Translations under genes and position numbers: made by a program
Shown here: one piece after another, positions 14,826 to 22,185 of the stretch
Numbering within the stretch: the stretch's first letter is position 1
Layout: each line of letters starts with the position of its first letter
NCBI GenBank assembly: GCA_900545905.1
Contig: URBA01000002.1
Coordinates: 1 to 35,059, forward strand
Source: an uncultured Collinsella sp.
GTDB lineage: Bacteria > Actinomycetota > Coriobacteriia > Coriobacteriales > Coriobacteriaceae
Length of the DNA: 35,059 nucleotides
Direction of reading: 5' to 3'
Notes under the pieces: generated by a model
The model's database searches: none
Told to the model about the DNA's origin: nothing
What the model saw: only the letters and a program-made list of their open reading frames with translations

Positions 14826-15833
14826 CTACTTGCCGTCGTCCTGCTGCAGGCTATCCTGCTCGCTGAGGCGCGCCTGCCTGCTGGCCATGCGTGCGGGCTT
14901 GTCGGGATCGGGAACGGCCGTGGGCATGGGCTCGTCGACATGACCGCCCCACCAGCCGCCCACAAAGTTGAGCGTGTGGAGCACATTGATCACGGCGCCG
15001 GGATCAATGTCACATACCAGCTTGATAATGTCCTGACTCTCGTAGGTCGAGACAACGGCGTGCAGCAGGTACATCTTTTCGCGGCTGTATCCGCCGATGA
15101 CCTCGGCACAGCTAATGCCGTGCTGAAAATGGTCAACATAGGCAGTCATGACCTCGTCTGCCTTGCGCGTCGTGATCTGCAGCGTCACGCGGTCGTAGCG
15201 ACGATAGAAACTGTCGATGGTCTTGGTCGAAATAAACTGGAACACGATGGAGTACGCCGCATTGTCCCAGCCAAACATAAAGCCAAAGATCGCCAAGATA
15301 AAGCAGTTGAAACCAAAGATGACGCCCCAGATAGTCTTACCCGTGTGGTTGGAGACCCACAGCGCGATAAAGTCGGTGCCGCCGGTAGATGCACCGGACT
15401 TTAGCGCGATGGCAGCGCCCAGACCCGAGACCACGCCGCCAAAAATGATGAGCATAATCTTGTCGCCCAAAAACGGTGCGAAGTGAAAGACGTTGAGGAA
15501 CAGCGATGAGAGCACGACCTGCATCATCGAGAAGATGACGAAGCGCTTGCTAATGCCGCTCCAGCATAGGAGCGCCACGGGGATGTTGAGCGCGAGCATA
15601 CCGAGCGAGATGTCGATGTGAACGCCGCCCAGCGAGGTAACGCGATCGAGCAGGACCGCGACGCCGGTGAGACCGCTCGGAAGCAGGTCGGCGGGCTGAA
15701 TGAACGCCCGGATCAGGAATGTCTGGAGAACGGCGGAAATCGTAACCGCCACGGCAGTAATGGCGCGGCGGACGATGGTGAGACGGCCGAGCACGAGCAC
15801 GCGGTCCGTGAGCTGATTGATGGCGTTCGCCAC
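14826..15833 (-). CDS. YitT-family membrane protein (DUF161 + DUF2179)
   Basis: Inner-membrane protein of 335 aa. Five or six hydrophobic segments lie between residues about 20 and 200, with the family motif GLGAAIALKSGASTGGTDFIALW. They are followed by the cytoplasmic DUF2179 domain (TLQITTRKADEVMTAYVDHFQHGISCAEVIGGYSREKMYLLHAVVSTYE). The charged C-terminal tail after about residue 295 is poorly structured. The function of this family is not settled. The start is GTG at 15833 with GGGAG upstream; I see no better ATG. It is a single gene with its own terminator. Nothing around it explains its role, and I see no tie to the PTS genes. Confidence 0.9.
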   Translation of the reverse strand: MANAINQLTDRVLVLGRLTIVRRAITAVAVTISAVLQTFLIRAFIQPADLLPSGLTGVAVLLDRVTSLGGVHIDISLGMLALNIPVALLCWSGISKRFVIFSMMQVVLSSLFLNVFHFAPFLGDKIMLIIFGGVVSGLGAAIALKSGASTGGTDFIALWVSNHTGKTIWGVIFGFNCFILAIFGFMFGWDNAAYSIVFQFISTKTIDSFYRRYDRVTLQITTRKADEVMTAYVDHFQHGISCAEVIGGYSREKMYLLHAVVSTYESQDIIKLVCDIDPGAVINVLHTLNFVGGWWGGHVDEPMPTAVPDPDKPARMASRQARLSEQDSLQQDDGK

Positions 15834-15964
15834 GTAGGCTCCCTTCGAAGGCAGATGTGGTTGTGGGGCATGCCCGCGATTGTAGCATGGAGCGTGCGGG
15901 GACGCTTCAATTCAACCTCCCTCGACAACCAAAACGGGACCAGCAACCCCCACGACCAAAGGCC

Positions 15965-16206
15965 CAAATTACAAGTGAGTAGACTTTTTACGATCTGCCG
16001 AGCACACCCAAAACCGCCATCCCTGTGACCTGCGGTTTTACAAAGGAAGATATGCATTGTGCTCGACCTGCGCCAAAAAGTCTACTCACTTAGCCCGAAT
16101 CGAAGCCAAACGGATCAAAATAGAAACCAAATTGAGCCAATCCACCGCAAAAAACGTTTGAACCCGTGCTTCTCGCGTCGGATTGACACTACAAAGCGGC
16201 CAAAAT
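15965..16206. repeat. Long structured intergenic element, copy 1
   Basis: Aligns along its whole length with 24252-24492. The first half folds: 17-bp arms AAGTGAGTAGACTTTTT (15973-15989) and their complement (16075-16091), an inner stem around GAGCACA / TGTGCTC, and a hairpin AAAACCGC...GCGGTTTT. The second half is unpaired and carries a degenerate GAARCCAAA repeat. The last 18 bp are also the final codons of the HAD gene. Together with YitT's leader it fills the 355-bp gap 15834-16188; no gene is there. Confidence 0.8.
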
Positions 16207-16818
16207 GTCGGTCAGATTATCGATAACGGCATCGGCTCGCGATTGATCGAGGTTAACGCCCTCGTGCGGACGCAGCGCCAGGACGCGGGCGCCGGAACGT
16301 TTGCCAGCCTCGATCCCCAAAGGCGAATCCTCGATAACCAGGCACTCGGCAGGCTCCATCCCCAGCGCCCCCATGGCACGCAGGTAGATCTCGGGGTCGG
16401 GCTTAAACGCACTGCACTCGTGGCCGCTGATGGTGTAATCCAGCACGTCGGCAATACCGGCGATCTCAACCAGCTCATCGATCAGCTCGCGATAGGACGA
16501 GCTCGCGATGGCACACTTCACGTCGCGCTCGTGCAGCTCACGCATCACCGGCTCCGTCTGCTCGTTGAGCAGCTCGGCATACGGAACGGGATGGTCCGGG
16601 CTATAGACCTGCTTGTACTCAACGCGCAGGCGTTCGCGCAGCTCAACATCGTCGGGCACCAGCGCCTCCCAAATGGCAGGCTCGTTAGACCCCGAAAGAT
16701 CGGGGATCTCGTCAAAGTGGAACCCCTTCTCCTCCATAAACGCCACGCGGCGGCGGTTGTAGAACCACTCGGTATCGACCAGCACGCCGTCCATATCAAA
16801 CAGCACTGCCTTGATCAT
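16189..16818 (-). CDS. HAD-family phosphatase / beta-phosphoglucomutase-like
   Basis: HAD hydrolase of 209 aa, subfamily IA. The nucleophile motif is LFDMDGVLVDTEW (Asp8, with Asp10 as acid/base). Motif II is AIASSS, the motif III Lys is in FKPDPEIY, and motif IV is IEDSPLGI. The helical cap lies between residues about 15 and 85. Likely substrate: a small sugar phosphate. Position 86 bp after the SIS gene suggests removal of phosphate from products of the PTS pathway, but a terminator stands between them, so co-expression would need read-through. GAGAGGAG directly abuts the first ATG (16824); the second at 16818 has the proper spacing and I use it. The final codons lie inside the repeat element. 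Confidence 0.85.
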   Translation of the reverse strand: MIKAVLFDMDGVLVDTEWFYNRRRVAFMEEKGFHFDEIPDLSGSNEPAIWEALVPDDVELRERLRVEYKQVYSPDHPVPYAELLNEQTEPVMRELHERDVKCAIASSSYRELIDELVEIAGIADVLDYTISGHECSAFKPDPEIYLRAMGALGMEPAECLVIEDSPLGIEAGKRSGARVLALRPHEGVNLDQSRADAVIDNLTDILAAL

Positions 16819-16837
16819 ACGCATCTCCTCTCAAGAG

Positions 16838-16870
16838 CAAAAAAGGGGACGGGGCGCAAACCCCATCCCC
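16838..16870 (-). terminator. Terminator after SIS paralogue 2
   Basis: Leftward stem GGGGATGGGG / CCCCGTCCCC with a short loop (TTTGCG), followed by a run of six T. Strong intrinsic terminator that would close the PTS-SIS operon before the HAD gene. Confidence 0.85.
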
Positions 16871-16904
16871 TCTCAATCAACCCGTAAGGTTTACTTACTT
16901 GTGA

Positions 16905-17888
16905 TTAGTAGGAAAGCTTCCACATGTAGCGACGCATGGTCAGCGGGTGCTGACGGGCCTCGGCGATCTGGTTGCCGTACTCGCGCATAACGGCGAGGTG
17001 CAGCAGCGGGTTGAAGTAGGTGATGACGCTCGCCGGCACGGCGTCGGCCAGACCGTAGTCCTTGGAGTCGATCAGAGCGACCTTGGCGCCCATGCGCTCA
17101 AGGAAGGTGAGGGCGCGGGCGTCCATCGGACGGGTAGCGCCATCGGACATGAAGAAGACGTAGGGCTTACCCTCGGTGGAAACCTCGAACGGGCCGTGGA
17201 AGTACTCGCCGGTGTTGTAGGCGGCGGCGTCGATCCACTGCATCTCGGTGAACAGGAAGGCGGCGTGAGAGTAGGCCATCTTCTCGGAGGCACCGGAAGC
17301 CATGAAGTAGATCATCTTGTCGTCCTTGAAGTCCTCGGCGAACTTCTTGGCGAGCTTCTTGCAGTGCTGAGCGGCGTTCTCGCAGAGCTCGAAGACGTTG
17401 GTGAGGCCGGTGATCATGTCCTCGTAGTGGTCATAGCCCTCGGTCTGCTGAAGGATCTCGACAGCAAGAGCGATGGCGTAGCCGGGCTTCTCGCACTTGG
17501 CAGCGAAGTTGGCGTGGAAGCCGTGAACGATGACGTAGTCAGCGTCGACGGTCAGAGCGGAGCCAGCCTTGTTGGTGAGGGAGACGACCGGGCAGTTGTG
17601 CTTCTTGGCGGTCTTGTTGGCCTCGACGGTCTCGGGCGTGGAGCCACCGAGGGAGCAGGTGATCACGAAGGTGTGCTCGTTGACCCAGGAAGGCGTGTCG
17701 TAGTTGAACTCGTTAGCGGTGAAGATCTGAACGTTCAGCTTGTCCGTGTTGTTGGCCAGGAAGTACTTGGCGGGGTACAGGTCGGACATGGAAGCACCGC
17801 AGCCGACGAAGGCGACGCTGTGGATCTCGTGGTTGGACAGGACGTCAGCGACGATCTGCTTAGGGAGGTTAAGGTCGATCTCGTACAT
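16905..17888 (-). CDS. SIS-domain sugar-phosphate deglycase-like protein (paralogue 2)
   Basis: Double-SIS protein of 327 aa in the same transcription unit as the PTS genes. SIS 1 has FVGCGASMSD and the loop TCSLGGSTPE (residues 78-87); SIS 2 has FMASGASEKM. Glu215 (EMQW) and His231 (GEYFHGPFE) keep the 16-residue spacing of the FrlB/FraB catalytic pair. I infer that it cleaves the 6-phosphate made by the PTS. It ends RRYMWKLSY, almost the same as paralogue 3. The start at 17888 is chosen because AAAGGA is nine bases upstream; the ATG nine bases earlier would overlap that site. A 200-bp gap with two hairpins separates it from the IID gene. Confidence 0.83.
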   Translation of the reverse strand: MYEIDLNLPKQIVADVLSNHEIHSVAFVGCGASMSDLYPAKYFLANNTDKLNVQIFTANEFNYDTPSWVNEHTFVITCSLGGSTPETVEANKTAKKHNCPVVSLTNKAGSALTVDADYVIVHGFHANFAAKCEKPGYAIALAVEILQQTEGYDHYEDMITGLTNVFELCENAAQHCKKLAKKFAEDFKDDKMIYFMASGASEKMAYSHAAFLFTEMQWIDAAAYNTGEYFHGPFEVSTEGKPYVFFMSDGATRPMDARALTFLERMGAKVALIDSKDYGLADAVPASVITYFNPLLHLAVMREYGNQIAEARQHPLTMRRYMWKLSY

Positions 17889-17978
17889 CTGACACATTCC
17901 TTTCGATTTTTGCGGCGCCACATTGCCGGGCGCTCGCAGGGTTACCGTGGTTTGGACCGAGTCGCCGGTCCGTTGAGG

Positions 17979-18053
17979 ATGCGACAAGGGGACTGTCCCA
18001 TTGTCGCATTTTGGGAATGGAAGCCTGCCTGGGGTATGGGATGCCAGGCAGGC
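17979..18053. repeat. Two hairpins between the IID gene and SIS paralogue 2
   Basis: Hairpin 1: ATGCGACAA (17979-17987) and TTGTCGCAT (18001-18009) with loop GGGGACTGTCCCA. Hairpin 2: GCCTGCCTGG (18023-18032) and CCAGGCAGGC (18044-18053). Neither has a T run on the transcribed strand. They may set the ratio of PTS to SIS mRNA or be repeats. Confidence 0.65.
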
Positions 18054-18087
18054 CCCCGGGGGAAAGCGGTTAGGCGCTTGGTCGCGA

Positions 18088-18921
18088 CTAGGCCAGGATG
18101 CCGGCCGCGGAGAGGGCGATGCCGCCCACGATGGCGATCACGAGAAGCCAACCGGTGTTGACGTTCTTCTTGATGAGCCAGTACATAAGGCCAGTGAGGC
18201 CAAGGGAGATCATCTGGGGCATCATGCCGTCCAGGATGTCCTGGATAACGACGGTGCCCTCAGCGAACTGCAGCGGGGTGGTGGCGCCAATCAGCGTAGC
18301 GATCATGCCGCCCACGGACATAAGGCCCACGATGCCGCAGACATACATGAGCTTCTCCATGAGGTCGCCGCCCTGAAGCTTGCTCAGGTACTCGTGGCCG
18401 CCCTGATAGCCCATCTTGGCTGCGAACCAGGTGATCAGCACAGAGGGGACGATGGAGATGAGCATGGCCAGGATCGGGCCCATGATGGAGCCCTGCTGAG
18501 CCAGCTGAACGCCCAGGCCAAAGGCGATAACGCGGATGGTGCCCTGGAAGAAGGAGTCACCGATGCCGGAAAGCGGACCCATGAGGGAGGTCTTGACCGC
18601 GTTGATCGAATCGGGATCGAAGTTCTCGGGATCCTTGGCGTACTCCTCCTCCATGGAGGCGGAGAGGCCCAGGATGAAAGCGCTCGTCTGCGGGGTGCAG
18701 TTGTAGAACGCCATGTGACGGTGGTAAGCCTCTTTCTTAGCAGCGAGCTGCTTGGGGTCGGACTCGTCCGGATAGAGGCGGTCGAGCGTGGGAACCATGC
18801 CGTAGAGGAAGCCCATGTTCATCTGACGCTCGTAGTTCCAAGAGGCCTGGATGGCCCAGGAGCGCCAGAAGAACTGGCTGACCTTCTTGTTCAGGGACAC
18901 GTCCTTGGTTGCGGTTGCCAT
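18088..18921 (-). CDS. Mannose-family PTS, IID component
   Basis: Integral membrane partner of IIC in the mannose/fructose/sorbose-type phosphotransferase system, 277 aa. The N-terminal cytoplasmic part (FFWRSWAIQASWNYERQMNMGFLYGMVPTLDRLYP) and GPLSGIGDSFFQGTIRVIAFGLG are strong family landmarks; hydrophobic segments crowd the C-terminal half and the last one ends at SAAGILA. The start at 18921 has AAGGAGG upstream; the earlier in-frame ATG would lie inside the IIC gene. It follows IIC by 13 bp. Because it groups with a SIS deglycase-like gene, the imported compound may be a glycated amino acid or amino sugar rather than mannose. Confidence 0.93.
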   Translation of the reverse strand: MATATKDVSLNKKVSQFFWRSWAIQASWNYERQMNMGFLYGMVPTLDRLYPDESDPKQLAAKKEAYHRHMAFYNCTPQTSAFILGLSASMEEEYAKDPENFDPDSINAVKTSLMGPLSGIGDSFFQGTIRVIAFGLGVQLAQQGSIMGPILAMLISIVPSVLITWFAAKMGYQGGHEYLSKLQGGDLMEKLMYVCGIVGLMSVGGMIATLIGATTPLQFAEGTVVIQDILDGMMPQMISLGLTGLMYWLIKKNVNTGWLLVIAIVGGIALSAAGILA

Positions 18922-18934
18922 AGTGTGTTCCTCC

Positions 18935-19729
18935 TTAGTCTTCGTCGTCTTCGAGCGGATCGTAGTCGGAATCGACACCGGCGGCTGCATGGGAACCGTT
19001 GAACTTGAAGCCCATGAAGACGACAGCCAGGCACACACCGATCAGAGCGACCGCGATGACGGACAGGTTGAGGTAAGCGGCGAGCAGGAAACCGATGAAC
19101 AGGAACGGAGTCATACCCTTCTTGATCATCATGGTGAGCAGCAGGGCCAAGCCGTAGGCGGTCATGATCTTGGTCGAAACGTTAAGACCAGTGGACAGCC
19201 ACTCGGGAACCATGTTGACGATGGCCTGAACCAGGTCGGTGCCAACAAAGACGGCGAGGAAGATCGGCAGGAAGTACATGATGGCGTACAGACCGGAGCC
19301 GGCGCAGATGTGCATACGGTAGGCGGTCTTGAACTTTCCGTTATCGATCGCGCTATCGGCCACATGGGTGAGGGCGGCGATGATGGAACGGAAGACAATG
19401 CCGAGGAGCTGACCCAGGACGGCGACCGGGATGGCGATCGTCATGGCGGTCTCGGCGGAAGCATCGGTCAGGCACGCAAAGGCAGCGGCCACGATGCCGC
19501 CCAGGACCATATCGGGCGGAACGGCAGCGCCGACCTGCACCAGGCCCATGGACACGAGCTCGACGGCGGCACCGACGGCAAGGCCGGTGGGCACATCGCC
19601 CAGCAGCAGACCGACGAGCGTAGCGCCAACGAGGGGCTGCTCGAAGTTAAGACGACCGAGCAGGCGGGAGTCCCACATGCAGAACACGCCGACGAGGCCG
19701 ACGAGCACCGCACTGATGAACGTATTCAT
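18935..19729 (-). CDS. Mannose-family PTS, IIC component
   Basis: Substrate-translocating membrane subunit of 264 aa. Typical IIC text includes NFEQPLVGATLVGLLLGDVPTGLAVGAAVELVSMGLVQVGAAVPPDMVLGGIVAAAFA and many transmembrane segments up to residue about 240. The C-terminal tail is acidic and hydrophilic (SDYDPLEDDED). AAAGGAGAAGG precedes the ATG. It lies 36 bp after the IIAB gene and 13 bp before IID, so the three are clearly one operon. Substrate specificity cannot be read from the sequence. Confidence 0.94.
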   Translation of the reverse strand: MNTFISAVLVGLVGVFCMWDSRLLGRLNFEQPLVGATLVGLLLGDVPTGLAVGAAVELVSMGLVQVGAAVPPDMVLGGIVAAAFACLTDASAETAMTIAIPVAVLGQLLGIVFRSIIAALTHVADSAIDNGKFKTAYRMHICAGSGLYAIMYFLPIFLAVFVGTDLVQAIVNMVPEWLSTGLNVSTKIMTAYGLALLLTMMIKKGMTPFLFIGFLLAAYLNLSVIAVALIGVCLAVVFMGFKFNGSHAAAGVDSDYDPLEDDED

Positions 19730-19765
19730 ACCCTTCTCCTTTCAGTCAGGCAAAAGCCTGGTTGA

Positions 19766-20689
19766 TTACAGCTTGGCGTCGATGTCGACGCTCTGATACG
19801 TAGGGGTCTGCTGGACGTAGAGCTTGATGCCCATGTCGAGCAGCTGGTTGACGTCGGCCTTCTGGGTGGCGTCGAGGAAGACGGAGCTGTCCTTGCCGCC
19901 GACCTGATCGGCACCGTCGTGGTTGGCGGTGGCGCCCAGGTTGATGGCGTCGAGCTTGTAGCCCTGGCAGAACTGCAGCATCTCGGCAGTGTTGCCAAAG
20001 ACGAACATGACGCGCTCGCCGAGGGTGTTGAGCTTGTCCATCTTGGCGAGGGCACGCTCGACGGTGAAGACGTTCAGGCGCACGCCCTGGGGCTTGGCCA
20101 GCTTAAGAGCGCCCTTCTTGATGTCATCGTTGGCGGCAGCGTTGTCGACGACGATGATGCGCTCGGCCTGAACCTTGGTGGTCCAGGTAAAGACGACCTG
20201 GCCGTGCAGCAGACGGTAGTCAAGACGTGCGAGGACGATCTTGGCGGGACCGGAGCTATGACGGGACGCCTTGGCCTTCTTGGCGGGAGCCGCGGCGGCC
20301 TCGACCGGTGCGTTGGGGTTGGTCAGACCGGTGCGGGCCTCGTTGATGAGGGCCGCGAGCTCGGCGCCCTTGACGGGGACGGGGCTCATAGCGAGCGTGA
20401 GCGCCAGCGGGATGTTGAAACCGCTGATCACCGTGAACTTCGTGCCGTTCTTGGAAAGCTCGACCATGTTGTTGTTGACCGAGCTGCCGAGCATATCGGT
20501 CAGCACATAGACGGTGTCGTCCGCGTTGAACGTGGCGATCATAGCCTCAACCTTATTGGTGATGGGCTCCTTGTCGTCACGAGCAAGCGACACGACGTGG
20601 ACGTTCGACACGTCGCCGAGAACCATCTCGAGCGTGTCTTTGGCGCCTGCGGCCAGGCCGCCATGAGATGCGAGAATGATCTGATTCAT
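19766..20689 (-). CDS. Mannose-family PTS, fused IIAB component
   Basis: Cytoplasmic phosphoryl carrier of 307 aa. The IIA domain (about residues 1-120) has His9 in ILASHGGLA, phosphorylated by HPr. An Ala/Pro/Lys-rich linker (about 121-147) leads to the IIB domain, where His162 in RLDYRLLHGQVVFTW passes phosphate to the sugar. It is the first gene of the operon IIAB-IIC-IID-SIS, with a strong AGGAGG site. The promoter holds a perfect TATAAT -10 box with the ACGT-N5-ACGT motif touching its upstream edge, so a repressor bound there would block RNA polymerase. GntR (B) is the best candidate regulator. Confidence 0.94.
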   Translation of the reverse strand: MNQIILASHGGLAAGAKDTLEMVLGDVSNVHVVSLARDDKEPITNKVEAMIATFNADDTVYVLTDMLGSSVNNNMVELSKNGTKFTVISGFNIPLALTLAMSPVPVKGAELAALINEARTGLTNPNAPVEAAAAPAKKAKASRHSSGPAKIVLARLDYRLLHGQVVFTWTTKVQAERIIVVDNAAANDDIKKGALKLAKPQGVRLNVFTVERALAKMDKLNTLGERVMFVFGNTAEMLQFCQGYKLDAINLGATANHDGADQVGGKDSSVFLDATQKADVNQLLDMGIKLYVQQTPTYQSVDIDAKL

Positions 20690-20715
20690 CTTGCCTCCTC
20701 CTTTTCGTTATGGTC

Positions 20716-20721
20716 ATTATA
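20716..20721 (-). promoter_or_regulatory. -10 box of the PTS operon promoter
   Basis: Leftward TATAAT, 27 bp before the IIAB start. The -35 region is poor, as expected if regulation is strong. Confidence 0.6.
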
Positions 20722-20734
20722 ACGTCTTATACGT
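20722..20734. promoter_or_regulatory. Operator-like ACGT-N5-ACGT, site 2
   Basis: ACGTCTTATACGT, extended to the palindrome AACGT-CTTAT-ACGTT (20721-20735). It lies between the -10 and the expected -35 of the PTS operon. Confidence 0.65.
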
Positions 20735-20871
20735 TGCTTATATTGCTAATTAGTATAAAGACCGTTCGCGGGTGAAAATCGACCGTTGACGGGTTTAACG
20801 TACTCGAAACGTTGGGCTGGGTAGGCCGGCGCTAGCTGGATAACCCCAGGTCAGACCCTGCGCGCAATCCC

Positions 20872-21954
20872 CTATCGCACGAAGTACCAGGGGCTTTCCT
20901 GTACGGTGGGTTCCAGCGCAATGCCGGTGCGTTCCTTAAACAGATCCATGTCCTGAGATTTTTCGATCCACCACGCGTTGGGCTTAAAGGTCATGCTCTC
21001 AATGACATGACCGACAAACACACTGTTGCGCAGCTTGGAGAAGTCGGTGTTCATAATCAGGATGGACGCGAGCACCAGCACGATGCCCAGGACTTTAATC
21101 GCGCCGGCGGGCTCGGCGTAGACACCAATGCCCACCAGTACGGTGACGACCGTCTCGAATGACATTACGACGGGAACTTTCGATGTCTCGAGCCCCATGG
21201 ACAGACCCTGCATATATAAGATGTAAGCAACGGCTGTGGGGATGAGTCCAAAGCCAAGGAACAGCAGTAGCAGCTGTGGCGACATTGCCGCGGCGACATC
21301 CGGCCACGGAGCCGCGATAGCTGCCATAACCGCACCGCCAAAAACAAAGCCCCAAAACGTGACAGCCAGCGGGTGGACCGTCTTGGTTGCTATTCGGCTA
21401 AACACCGCGAGCGACGCACCACAAAGACCTGCAATCACGCCCGACGTGACGCCCCAAACCGAAAAATGAAAACCGGAAAGGTCGCCATTGGTCACTGCAA
21501 GCACGCAGCCTACGATGTTAAAGACAATGGCAACGAGCTTGTTGGGGGTCACGTCCTCGCGATAAAGTACGCGGCCGAGCATGACACCAAACACCGGCGA
21601 GGTGTAGAGCAGCACCGAGGCCGTGGACATGCCGACCTCGCCCATGCACTCGTAATAGCAGGTGTTGGCGGCGGCCAAACCGACGATGCCGACAAGCGCA
21701 CAGGGAACGAGCTCTTTGGGGCTTGCTTTGAACAGGGCTAGCGGACCCTGAGCCACGGTAGACCCCTCACCCGGACGGCAGCCCATAAACATCAGGACCG
21801 GCGCCAAGATAAGCGCTCCGACCAACAAGCGAAAGGCAGCCATGCTCTGGGACGAAACGCCCATGGCCGAGATGCCGTTTACAAAGATTCCGATGCTGCC
21901 CCACATAAGCGCAGCGACCAGCACCAGCACATAGCCCAGATTGCTTTTCTTCAA
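20872..21954 (-). CDS. EamA / DMT-superfamily transporter
   Basis: Ten-helix drug/metabolite-type transporter of 360 aa. Two EamA repeats are visible: one from GYVLVLVAALMWGSIGIFVNGI to about residue 155, the second from SVWGVTSGVIAGLCGASLAVFSRI to about residue 300 (GIVLVLASILIMN). A hydrophilic tail of roughly 60 residues follows (WWIEKSQDMDLF...ESPWYFVR), longer than in many members. EamA proteins export metabolites and amino acids. With ACGT-TATAG-TCGT at 21994-22006 it seems co-regulated with the PTS operon, so export of the amine released by deglycation (for example lysine) is an attractive but unproven idea. No terminator is evident after it. Confidence 0.88.
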   Translation of the reverse strand: MKKSNLGYVLVLVAALMWGSIGIFVNGISAMGVSSQSMAAFRLLVGALILAPVLMFMGCRPGEGSTVAQGPLALFKASPKELVPCALVGIVGLAAANTCYYECMGEVGMSTASVLLYTSPVFGVMLGRVLYREDVTPNKLVAIVFNIVGCVLAVTNGDLSGFHFSVWGVTSGVIAGLCGASLAVFSRIATKTVHPLAVTFWGFVFGGAVMAAIAAPWPDVAAAMSPQLLLLFLGFGLIPTAVAYILYMQGLSMGLETSKVPVVMSFETVVTVLVGIGVYAEPAGAIKVLGIVLVLASILIMNTDFSKLRNSVFVGHVIESMTFKPNAWWIEKSQDMDLFKERTGIALEPTVQESPWYFVR

Positions 21955-21993
21955 CGCAGCCTCCTCGGTATTGTTTCCAATATGTTTCGTACT

Positions 21994-22006
21994 ACGTTAT
22001 AGTCGT
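21994..22006. promoter_or_regulatory. Operator-like ACGT-N5-TCGT, site 3
   Basis: ACGTTATAGTCGT, 40 bp upstream of the EamA start; one base differs from the ACGT-N5-ACGT pattern. Within it CGTTATA is repeated directly. Confidence 0.5.
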
Positions 22007-22084
22007 TATATACATTTTTCAAGACACAAATCGGTGAGCGGAAAAGTGATCCGTTTTCCTCCGCCCCCAGCGGATTACTGGGCG

Positions 22085-22149
22085 GTTGCGGTGAAATAGT
22101 TCCTAAATAGAGGCTTCAAGCCCCCAAGCAAGAACTATTCCACCGCAAC
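22085..22149. repeat. Long palindrome between EamA and SIS paralogue 3
   Basis: 18-bp arms GTTGCGGTGAAATAGTTC (22085-22102) and their near-perfect complement (22132-22149), with a small inner hairpin GGCTTCAAGCC. No T run follows on either side. Palindromic repeat or RNA-stabilising hairpin in the 231-bp gap. Confidence 0.65.
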
Positions 22150-22185
22150 TTATGAGGACATCGAGCTGTTAGGCCGCTCTATCCC

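Noticed and set aside
15965..16206. Insertion sequence
   Set aside because: No transposase, and I could not identify target-site duplications; at most a non-autonomous element.
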